64,000 nucleotides of DNA from Omphiscola glabra (Eukaryota > Mollusca > Gastropoda > Lymnaeidae): positions 1,575,637 to 1,639,636 of the forward strand of contig OZ024796.1 in the NCBI GenBank assembly GCA_964017045.1. The letters run 5' to 3'. The notes under the pieces are model-generated. The model did no database searches. It saw only the letters and a program-made list of their open reading frames with translations, and was not told the origin of the DNA. The position numbers were made by a program, and so were the translations under genes. This document shows positions 12,061-23,400 of this stretch, piece after piece. Every line of letters begins with the position of its first letter. The first letter of the stretch is position 1.

Positions 12061-12305
12061 AAAAGTTAACAAGTTCCTAGCTGGTTCCCAAGTCCTGTGG
12101 TTTAATCTAATCTAAATTTAACATTTTCAAAAATACTTTTTAAAATCGAAGTGGCTTTTGATACACGGGTACCAGAATTGAGAGGTTGGGATTAAAAAAC
12201 GATTTAAAACATTATTGTTGGGTTTGTAAGACCAATTAATGAGGTATCAAATGAAAGATAATTGAATGTACTATACGTTTGAAATGTTAATTCTTCAGTT
12301 TTACT

Positions 12306-12435
12306 AAAATAAACTGCCACAAATAACATCCGAATAACATTGAGCTTAATGGTACCCGGGTGCGAATGGCGGCGCTGCGTGTCCGGGTCCATTTTGACTA
12401 ATGCTATTCGGATGTCATTTGTAGTAGTTTATTTT
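12306..12435. repeat. 130-bp imperfect palindrome
   Basis: Arms 12306-12341 and 12399-12435 are inverted copies with about 32 of 36 bases matching (AAAATAAACT..CATCCGAATA). The 57-bp loop itself pairs (AATGG.ACCCGG with CCGGGTCCATT), so nearly the whole segment can fold into one hairpin. No target duplication was found. It may be a foldback element or the terminal part of a larger retroelement. Confidence 0.7.
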
Positions 12436-12600
12436 CGCAGTGGACTTACTTCTCCTCTTTTCTTTCCCTCTTCAACCTTTCTCCCACTTACTTTCTGTCA
12501 CTTATCTTTTGCTGCCCTCTTGAAAACTACTTCTGAGCTAAGTGCTACATTATATTTTTTGATACATTTTTTAATTTTATTCGTTTTTCTGTTTGTTCGC

Positions 12601-12632
12601 TGATGAAGACTTCCTGCCGACACGTTCGTTGT
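12601..12632 (+). ncRNA. hammerhead-like motif, degenerate
   Basis: GCTGATGAAGACTTCCTGCC followed by GACACGTTC resembles the CUGAUGA / stem II / GAAAC-GUC layout of the minimal hammerhead ribozymes carried in terminal repeats of Penelope-like elements and retrozymes. The GAAA box reads GACA, so it is probably inactive if the assignment is right. Confidence 0.3.
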
Positions 12633-12639
12633 TTTGTTG

Positions 12640-14060
12640 CGCTCCTTTTATCAGGTTTAACCTTACTGTGTTTTACTAATTTCCTATTGTGCTAACCTGA
12701 TTGCAGTCTAACCCATTATTACCAGAGGAAACTAAGCATTTTTGAATGTAAGAACTTTTCAAATTAAGGCTAACTGATCCAAATTCAATTGAAAAAGATG
12801 TCAAATTTATTTTTATTATTTTCTTCAACTAGTCTTCACTATAGGATTGGGTCAAATAAAATATAAAATATGTTAAAATGAATTTTTGAGTATGTGAAAA
12901 TGTAAGCATATATACTATTTTGTATACCAGTTATGGTGCAGATAGCATATTATTTACATCCACCACCCCTACCTCCTTCCTTTCTGGCTAATGATGGCAA
13001 TGGAGTTCTAAAAAGCGGTTGTGATTATAAATAATATTTTTTTAAATAGCAAAACTGATGTGGACCATCACCAGACTATGCATTATCATTCCATACAATC
13101 CATATTGAATATTACAATGCACAATTACCTTTTTTAAAAAAATAATGCTTACTTAACTCCTCTATTGTGGCTTTGCCTATGGTATATTATATATTATATA
13201 ACTTAATATAAGTATAAGACCATAATTATGTCATATGTTAACTTGCATTCGCAAAAGTTGTAAATAATGTTAACCAGTCTCAGGAGTTGTAAGGGTTCAT
13301 GAATCACGACAGTCGACACATTGCCAAAACTTCATTTCATAGTAATCATAGCCTTATTCCTTATTAAACTGTGATGAGTTTGATTGAATGAATAAAGTCA
13401 TGAAGATTTTCTGCCAAATATCAATAAACTTCACCGTTCACGACAAAAATGTCCATGCTTTCTGATAATCCTACTGAACTCTTGACTTGGGCTGTAGCAT
13501 AAGATGATAAGAGACCTACAAAAAAGGCTGAATATGAATATAATACTAATAATCATAATAATGTATTACTGATTAGGATGTGTCTTTTAATATTACTTTC
13601 TTTTATATATCCAAAACCATGCACATTTATATAAATATTAGTATTAGTATCGTTAAAATCAGGAAGTCACAATTTTTGTTTCTTTTTATATTTTTAAATA
13701 TTCGTCGCTGCATACACTATGATACACTGAACACTGCTAGGGCCTACTATTTTTTTCTTAACTATGCGAGTTATATCTTCTAATTTATGACGCTAGGTTG
13801 GATATGGACCTAATCACTTTTTTAAATACACGATGATTATTTGTTTTCCTCTACCCAGGCAGTAGACTGAGTAGTGAATAGGACTTAGCCCTAACCTACC
13901 GCGGCTACTGGCCGCTACCCTCACTCCGACTCCTGGTCGCTCACTGATTAAACTTATTTATTAAATATAAAATTAAACAATCTACCATGGAGATTTTTTT
14001 TAAACTACTAGTCATATTACTAACGATTTTAAACAGTCTACTTTAAGAAAGTGATTTACC
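12640..14060. other. no exon recognised
   Basis: AT-rich sequence, possibly intronic to the minus-strand gene whose first coding exon is at 11184. A minus-strand donor ACAAG|GTAAAT at the right end (14060/14059) may close a noncoding first exon. Nothing else is supported. Confidence 0.4.
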
Positions 14061-14412
14061 TTGTTTTGCTATGCGATCAATAGTTCCAACAAAATGCGGA
14101 TACAATGTTATTTTGTTTATTGATAACGCCCCCCCATGTGAGCCACGCCTCTTGCACATTGTTTTTAAAACAACAGTGACCTTTGACACCAAAAAATATA
14201 TCGTAGCAACATATAAATATTGAAAAATATTTCGTTTAGTTAAAATAATGGTTCTAAATAATTATGAGCGTAGAATACTTTCCTTTAAAATATTTTTAGT
14301 CATAACTTATTAAGAAAATTTTGCTTATTAAATAACAGTTACATCCGTAAAATATTTTCTGCGTTACACCCTTCCCGTCGTCCCGTTGTACATAGTTTCT
14401 AACCAAGCCACC
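14061..14412. promoter_or_regulatory. probable bidirectional promoter region
   Basis: This 350-bp interval separates the IFT52 start codon (plus) from a candidate noncoding first exon on the minus strand. It contains a CG-richer block with CCACGCCTC and CCCCCCC tracts in an otherwise AT-rich setting. No TATA box is evident. IFT genes are commonly driven by RFX X-boxes; I could not identify a convincing one by eye. The promoter role is inferred from position alone. Confidence 0.35.
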
Positions 14413-17400
14413 ATGGCGCCCACAACAGAGGTAATTTAATCATAACCTAATGTAGGCTAAAACATTTGTGTCACTGTCAGGTATAGGGTATACTTATAAT
14501 ACTTTGACTTAGTACGTACTTTGATAAACAATTTAATTTGTTGTAAAAATAAACCAATGGCATAGTTGAATACAGCTAAACTAATTTGTTTACACAGAAT
14601 CATAACAATAACACCAAAATCATATAATTTTTAGCTGTTGTAGTTTTAAAGTTATGAATTTTTAAAAGTTACAGTACGACTTCTTTTGTCCTTTTTTAAC
14701 ATGGACCACATCTCCACATTCTGTGACCCAATTCCGCTGTTCACGTCACAAGCTATATAATTCTTGGTTTAATGATAATTTTATACAACTTTTAGGCTAA
14801 TGTCTAGTTATGGCATGGAGCCATGGCGTCATTTTCGTGTTTTGTTATGTTGCTGATGACTTTAGGGTTCAGGTTAGGTTTAGGGATAGATTTAGGGTTC
14901 AGGTTAAGGTGAGGGATAGATTTAGGGTTCAGGTTAGGGTGAGGGATAGATTTAGGGTTCAGTTTAGGGTGAGGGATACATTTAGGAAGTTTTTTCATTA
15001 TTTTTAAACGTTTTATTCTTAATTTTACGGGTGGTGTCAACCAAGATGGCGGCCATGGTAAAAATCGCAGACCCATCTCTCGAAATTTACCGACTTTTAT
15101 TTTCAGAACTAATGTATAAAAAAATAATTTTAATAATTATAATAATGTTATACAAATATAGTATAGATGAATTGTGGCATTATATAACAATACACTATGC
15201 ATATCAGTAAATTTAATATATTAATGGGTAATTCGGTAAAGATTGTGCTCCATGGCCGCCATCTTGGTTGCCACGTACCGTAAATTAAAAATAAAACGTT
15301 AAAAAATAATGAAAAAATTTCCTAAAAGTATCCCTAAACCTAACCTGAACCCTAAAATCTATCCCTAAACCTAATAAAAAAATATATCCCTAAACCTAAC
15401 CTGAACCCTAAACTATCACGTAAGGAACCAAGAGTAACAATTAGCCTATAATGTATTAATATATGGCTTTTTTTGGTAAATGTGTAGCTGTATGGCCACT
15501 CTTTTTTACCATGGCCGCCATCTTGGTTGCCCCAACCCGCGCACTTTTACGTGTTCACGGGTCGGGACAACCAAGATGGCGGCCGAGGAAAAATAAAATA
15601 GCTCATGTTTTTGATATAATGACGAATAAAACGTTTTTAAAAATGAAAAAATGATCTAAATCTATCCCTCACCCTAACCTGAACCCTAAATTCCTCCCTA
15701 ACCCGGTTTTGACCCTCTCCCTAACAGGGTTTTGACCCTCTCCCTAACAGGGTTTTGACCCTCTCCCTAACAGGGTTTTGACCCTCTCCCTAACAGGATT
15801 TTGACCCTCTCCCTAACAGGGTTTTGACCCTCTCCCTAACAGGGTTTTGACCCTATCGGAACCAGCGTTTTGACACTCTCCTTAGCCTAACGTGGCGCTG
15901 GGTTTTGACCCTGAAAAGTAGGAAAATTTAAAAAAAAACAAAGAAAAGTGGCCAAAATTAATTATAAAATAAAGAAGTAATGAAAACCCAACTTACATTT
16001 TCATGGAATACACTTTTACACACTTTATTTCAGGTTCCAACGAAAAGAATATCCAAAAATTAATGAAACACGAATAAAAATGAATGAAGCACGTGTGGTC
16101 ATCTTCTAAAATAATCTTATGAAATGGCAGACGACATAAAATACTAAATCAGCCAACCAATCAAATTTTATCATTATATTTAATCAACCAATAAAAATTT
16201 AATTAAAAAACATGCCATCGTAATTTAAGGAAAATGTAACTCTAATAAAAAAAAATAAGGGGAGTGAATCCACGCAAATGACGCCATGGCCACTCAACTA
16301 CACTTTAGCCCTTTTTTTTGTTTACCAAATCTACGGTATATGCTATACTATATAGTCTATATAAGGCAATGCATCCCCTTATTAGTAAAATACTGTTTGG
16401 GAACTACTTATTTTGATTTTTCAAATGACTAATAAAGCTTTCCCTGACCAATGGTTTAATAGGATCTGCACATGGCAAACTTTTATGAAGGAAAACTCTG
16501 AGATATTATACTACGGTATAGCCATTAAGCAAGTTACTGTGAATGGCTGCCAATGCAGGTTACAGGGAGGAGCATAACGAACATCAGAAACAATCTACGT
16601 CAATTAGAATTGGCACACATATACATCAATATACAATGCTTTTCAAGAGTTAATATCAAAGACAAGGATTGTTAAACTTCAAAAATATTTGAGGGAAAGT
16701 GCATTATATATACCTATGAATTTCCAAAATTGAGGTAGATCAAAAAAGGCAAAACAGTAAGTTGGAATGTAGGTTAATAAATGTAGAAAAATACCACAAT
16801 TTCATGCAAAATAGTCCTTCCATTAATGAAAAAACACCAACGTCCAAAAATTAAAAATTTGTATTCTTCTGCGCTGACTCCCATTTCCCATATAAATTTT
16901 TAAGGAGTCTCCCTTGCTTTAACAAAGTGCCTACGCTATGATTGTTAATTCCAATGCTTAGTGGTATCCAACCACTCTACTTAAAGTCTTCAGCAATTAT
17001 ACTAAGTGTTTCCACCAACAAAAGGCTGTGCGATTGCCTAGCCCTATCACAAACTATTGTCTCACAACACAATCTCCAACAACTTGAACAAGTTGCTTTT
17101 TTAAAAAACCAGACTAACAACAGTTCGTCAACTTCCTCTAGCACTTCAGACCTTTGCTTTATTAACAGTCCTTCAGCCATGGCGGCCTCCTTTGATGCCT
17201 CTCTGTTAATTAGAATTGTACACATTGTCAATTTGCCGATATTGTACTACTTGGCGCCGTCTGAAACATGAAGGCTATTATCAAATTTTAAATATAATTT
17301 CTCTCTTATTTCCACTCTAACATGATTCCAATTAAAAAACTTTTCTCTTAAAATAACACACAAAAAAGTACACAAATAACAAAAAGTAGTGGGTTTTTTT

Positions 17401-20400
17401 TAACACATTCATTGGGAAAACGATGTTTAATGTGAAAGCACTACTGAACTAGTTGGATTGTGTTTACAAGCTTATATGTGTGTTCATAACCTAAATTTTC
17501 CTGAGACAAAAATTGTTCACATAGCGTGTTCGTTAAGTGTTTGTTCATTAAATGGGGTGTTCATTATCTGAGGTTTTTCCATGTATATATATATATATAT
17601 AATATATAAATACAGTTTATTGTCTATGTACACTATTAATTCTCACTCATCCGATCTGCCAATATATATTCTACAATATATACACTACTAGGGTTGTATT
17701 CACCACAGGACTGGTCTAAAAAACAGACTATCAAATGATCCACCTGGTTGCAATATGTCCTATCTTACAAACACCAACTACGACCAAACTGTCAAAATCA
17801 CATTATGAACTGGACTAAGACTCAACTGAAAATGAACTGCACTAGGACTGAATTGCAAGAGCTGCTGCTACCACCCGTACACACTATTTATATCCTTGAC
17901 CCCCTCCGAATGACTCCTTGTATCCTCAGCTCCCTTGTGTTTCTCATGTTTACCATGGTGAGATTAGCTTTGACACATTCCACCATGACAAACCATGGTG
18001 AGCTTAGCTTTGATACGCTCCACCATGACAAACCATGGTGAGCTTAGCTTTGATACGCTCCACCATGACAAACCATGGTGAGCTTAGCTTTGACACATTC
18101 CACCATGACAAACCATGGTGAGCTTAGCTTTGACACATTCCACCATGACAAACCATGGTGAGCTTAGCTTTGACACATTCCACCATGACAAACTATGGGG
18201 AGCTTAGCTTTGATACATTCCACCATGACAAACTATGGGGAGCTTAGCTTTGATACACTCCACCATGACAAACCATGGTGAGCTTAGCTTTGACACATTC
18301 CACCATGACAATACTTTATTCTCGATGGATCCAATTCCTTGACAATCAGATAATTTAATGTGTATTTTTTATATCAATTTAGTATATTATATAGTCATTG
18401 TGTGATTCTACCATTGTTGGTGTTGGGTGTGTATTTATAACAACAATAAAAGTCTTAACACTAAGACTAAGACTGATACAATGTTAAAGTGATTCATTGA
18501 GTCAAAATCTCAAAATATTTGCAGGAAAGTTAGTTTTTAGCCTTAGGGTTCCATCCATATATAATAACGCACATTAAATATAAAGAAAGAGTTTGCCTAA
18601 TTAAAACTAAATGACTTATTGGAATATAACACACAAAATGGAATCCAAAATTGGACTAGGCTAAATGATAGTATTATTACTATTTTATTTATTATAACTA
18701 TAAGGCTAAAGCCCAGATTTCCAAGCTAGTTTGAGTCACAGCCCCATTTTATAGAACCAAAGTGACACAAATAATGCTAAGTGTAAGGACATTTAATGCT
18801 CAAACTTACTACAACTGGCCTTTGTATCATTTGTATGGGAATCAAAAGATGTGTGTTTTCTATACTTTTGAAAAAATTTTAATTCCCTTGCATCTATTAA
18901 AAATTTCCAGGGTGGAGATGAAAAAAGTTCAAGAAATACCATTCTGTTCAACGCCACAAAGAGGGAGTTATATACCCTCAACAATGGCTTAAAGACTTTA
19001 AACCGAAAATTGAAATCCACGTGGCGACTTGTTGTGTAAGTTAACAAAAAAATTTACAATTTACCAAAATGTGTGACATGAACTTTGTATTTTCCTTTTT
19101 TAATTATTATTTCTTAGACTTCTAAAAAGTGAAGTATTTTATTGTGGTTGTTGTAATAGGATTCATATAAAACACCATATTATCATCAAAATCTAAATGT
19201 TCATTTATTGTTGCATGTATTCTATAGCTTACATTTTTTGGTGAAAGCACTTTAACACTATAATCTCTATTACATATTTCTCAATTTGCACATTTAATTT
19301 ACAATCATGGAGCTGCAAATGTGCTGCAACAATTAATTGGCTAATTTTGGTGTGCGCTTAATTTAAACAAAATTTACTTACTGTTCAAAAAGATATTTTA
19401 TGAAGCCTTTAAAAAAAAGATTTTAAGCCTTAAATGGAACTTTTTCATATCATGAACAGAAGAATAGAAATTTTGTAACATGATTTAAAGGACAACCAAG
19501 TGCCAATATGACAATAATGTATCTATAACTTGACTAGAAACAAAGATGATCTATCACCTGACAAGTTGAGCCAAGCCAGAATCTTTGTTCTTCCTGGTTC
19601 AAAAGAAAAATTCACAGCTGCAGAGGTTGGTTTTGGTTACAGTTATAGTCATGCTTTGGCTTGAATATATAAGTCAAGATTTCAGTCAATGCTCCGCCTC
19701 GAATATATTTTATGCATGTCTGCAGACATTTTTCTTACACATTTCTTCTTAGTACGGTACTTGCTAATGCTTTCTGATCTTTGAATTTTTGAGACCAAAG
19801 ATAAAAAACTATTGGCTTTCAATTATTATTTGAAGTGTACCATTACTGCTTTTTAGATTGAAATTTGCTTAATCTTAATTTTGTCCTATGTTTCCTTAAT
19901 TAAGAAACTTTGTGTTTGAATTTTTTAAAAGAATAGATTACATTTTATTTTCTTAAAGTTTAAATTGTGAAGAATTTGTCTCATGAAATCAGAATATATT
20001 CGTTTTTGTTTCTTAAAACAATTTTCAGCTCACTGCCATGAAAGGCTACGTGGAGTCAGGAGGTAGTGTGTTGGTCTTACTTGGTGAAGGGGGAGAGGCA
20101 CGGTTTGAAACAAACATAAATTTCTTTCTAGAAGAGTATGGGATATTTGTCAATAATGGTGAGTTGAAACATTGTGCCAATTTAAAGTTAAAGGCATAAT
20201 TTTTAGTTTGGCAAGCATTTAAGCAAATTATTTTGTAGTTTGGTTCAATACACTTTCAAGTTTATGTTGTTTTTTTCCCCTAGATTCTGTTGTCAGGACG
20301 TCTTACTACAAATATTTCCACCCAAAAGAAGCCTTGGTGACAAATGGCGTTTTGAATAGGTAACATTTTTCATCTTACTCTTCTATCCTGTTCTGCTATT

Positions 20401-23400
20401 TATTTCAAGGAAATGTTTGAAACAAGTTATGGGAAAACTTGAAAAAAAGGGCACAGCAAATCAACGCAAGTGCTGGCAAGAAGTCTTCTTTAGTAAAGAA
20501 ACAAGGAGTAACACAACACACAAAAATTAAAATAAACACTTTGCTCAAAAGTATTACAGACCTGTTTACTCTTACGTTTCTGGCGTACAATGTATGATTT
20601 TGAGGTGTAAACATTATATATACTGTATGTTCATTTGTTACTATTAAGATAATGCACTGAACGATTTTGTGCTGATATTGTATGATTTTTAAGAGTTTGC
20701 AGGTAAACAGGTCTGGTATTACTTTGTAGGACTGCAAGAGGAAGTGAATACTCCTTTATAGGAAGTGAATACTCCTTTATTGGAATTGAATACTCCTTTA
20801 TTGGAAGTGAATACTCCTTTATTGGAAGTGAATACTCCTTTATTTCTTATCAAAAGTACATATGTGGTGGGGGGTTTTTTTTACACCAATATTTCAATCT
20901 GCAAAGCTACAATAGTATGTAGATTTTAAGAAATGTTTCAAATTGTAAATGATTTTTTTTTTAAAGAGCAATCAGCCAAGCTGCCGGTAAAGTGATGTTT
21001 GGAGCGGGGGATGAAGACGGTAACAATGCCCAGTAAGTTGTGCTTTTTTTTTTTGGTCCTTTCTAAAAAAAGAATATTTAATAATAACTAACCTTTTCGC
21101 TACCGATGACGTCTACGCGACTTCACGATCACCCACTTTCAATTACCAAGGACGTCACATTGTCGTCATAACAAAGAGGCAAAGAACTTTTCTGAAATAC
21201 CAAAAGCCAAACGTCGGCGTCATATTTCAATGCTATATATTTCTTTATTCGTTAATCTATAGAGAAGTTAAAAAGCGAATCGGATCGAGGATGAAAAATA
21301 CTGGAAGTTTCTTCTTTTTTATTGCTGAGATGCAAAAATCGATGCCAAAACCAGCCATAATAAAAGGGTTAATCACTTTGAAAATATTTGTGTAATAAAT
21401 TATTATTAAATTCAGACTTTCTTCAGACAATATATTTTTTTGCACATGAGCATACATAATTTTATTACTGTGCAGTACTCATAAATGATCTTGATGTGTT
21501 TGTGATTACAGAGCGCTATCTTTCTTGTACCCAGTTCAGTACTCATAAATGATCTTGATGTGTTTGTGATTACAGAGCGCTATCTTTCTTGTACCCAGTT
21601 CAGTACTCATAAATGATCTTCATGTGTTTGTGATTACAGAGCGCTATCTTTCTTGTACCCATATGGAGCTACAATCAATGTCCAGAAACCAGCAACGGCC
21701 GTGCTGTCCTCAGGAAGTGTTTGCTTCCCACTGAACAGACCAGTGTGTGCATTCTACTCATCCAGGGTAAACAACGGGGATCCTAACAGAATTGTACTTT
21801 TTTAATATTTTAAATGAATCAGCACTTTTCACAGTGAAGCGATAATGGCGACATATTGAATGGTAATGAATCAATATAAAAGATGATGTATCAGTGCTTC
21901 CAACTGTTTGAAAAGATTTTGTTTTGTCCTTATTCATTACCAGTAATAAAATTCAGAATTATTTTGATTATATATGAGGCTGCCAGGAGTATTTTTAGAA
22001 TATTGAGAATTTTTTTAAATATTATCAAATTTTGTGACTGCTTTATGAAGTTTCTTTTAAATGGTTGCAGCCATCGCAAAGCTCACTGAAATTCATTCGC
22101 CAGAGCGTTATTTAAAGATCAATAATGATTCGTATAATGAAAGATTCCTTAATGTTTATATTTAAAATGTAACACTTAATTAGGTGACGAATGTTTTATA
22201 TCTATAGCATCACAAAGGAAAGATAGCAGTGCTGGGGTCTGTGCATATGTTCAGTGATCAATATATTGAAAAAGAGGAAAATCTGAAAATTTTGGTAAGT
22301 TGATCAATTCTGTTCGAGTGTGAACAAATTTTTATATTATTTTTCATTGTTTGATTAACTATTTGTGTTCTTGTTTGAATAAATATTAAGTGTTTTTTGG
22401 CTGGTGGTAATCTACGGAAAAATGTTAAATTAAAATCTTGGTATTAGTAGTGTCAGCTTATATTATCTTATTCTTACAGGATGTGGTGATACAGTTTCTA
22501 ACAACAGATGACCTTAAACTGAATGCAATAGATGCAGAAGATCCAGAGGTAAAATTTATGTATATACTCCTTCTATAAATTGTTTTCCATCTATCTCTTT
22601 AAGATTTTGTGTGGAGTAATTGAAATATAATCTGTTATTTCGTTTCCTTTTTGAAATATAATTTCTTTACTGGTCTTGAAAAACTAAGGTCCTGAATGGG
22701 ATATCTAAGTATTTGTAAACTTATGTCAAACTAAGGTCTTGAGTGGGATATCTAAGTATTTGTAAACTTATGTCAAACTAAGGTCTTGAGTGGGATATCT
22801 AAGTATTTGTAATCTTATTTCTAAGATATTGAGTGGGATATCTAAGTATTTGTAAACCTATGTCTAACTAAGGTCTTGAGTGGGATATCTAAGTATTTGT
22901 AATTTTATATCTTTAAGTTCTTACATTTTAAAAAGGCTTTCTTTTATTTCATTATTTCCATGCAGATTTCTGATTACAACCAGTTACCAGACATTGCAAG
23001 ATTGTCTGAGCAGTTGAAGACATGTTTACAAGAAAGTGATGACATTCCAAGGGACATTACTACACTTTTTGACAACTCCATGTTCAAACTTGACACGTCT
23101 CTTGTACCTAAAGCGATTAAGTGAGTTGAATTTATACTTTTCTCATAACAATTATATATGATGTTTCAGACCAAATTTAAAACTTGTTCCTGGTGCAAAG
23201 TTTTACATTGATTTGTCAGCTGCGAAGAACTTCAAAGTACTGTTTCTATCAAGATTTTGTAGCATAGCTTTAACATTCACCCACTTAACATTCTTCTCCT
23301 TGGCACCCTACTTGGTCCTCTGTTTTGTCTGACCCGCCCTGCCTCCCACCATCCTTTGTTCTCTGCTTTGTTTGACTGTCCCGGGCCCCCCCCCCCTCGT

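Noticed and set aside
14804..15076. 90-codon minus-strand frame with PKLNPKSIPHP-like repeats
   Set aside because: It is the translation of the TTAGGG-like repeat block inside IFT52 intron 1.
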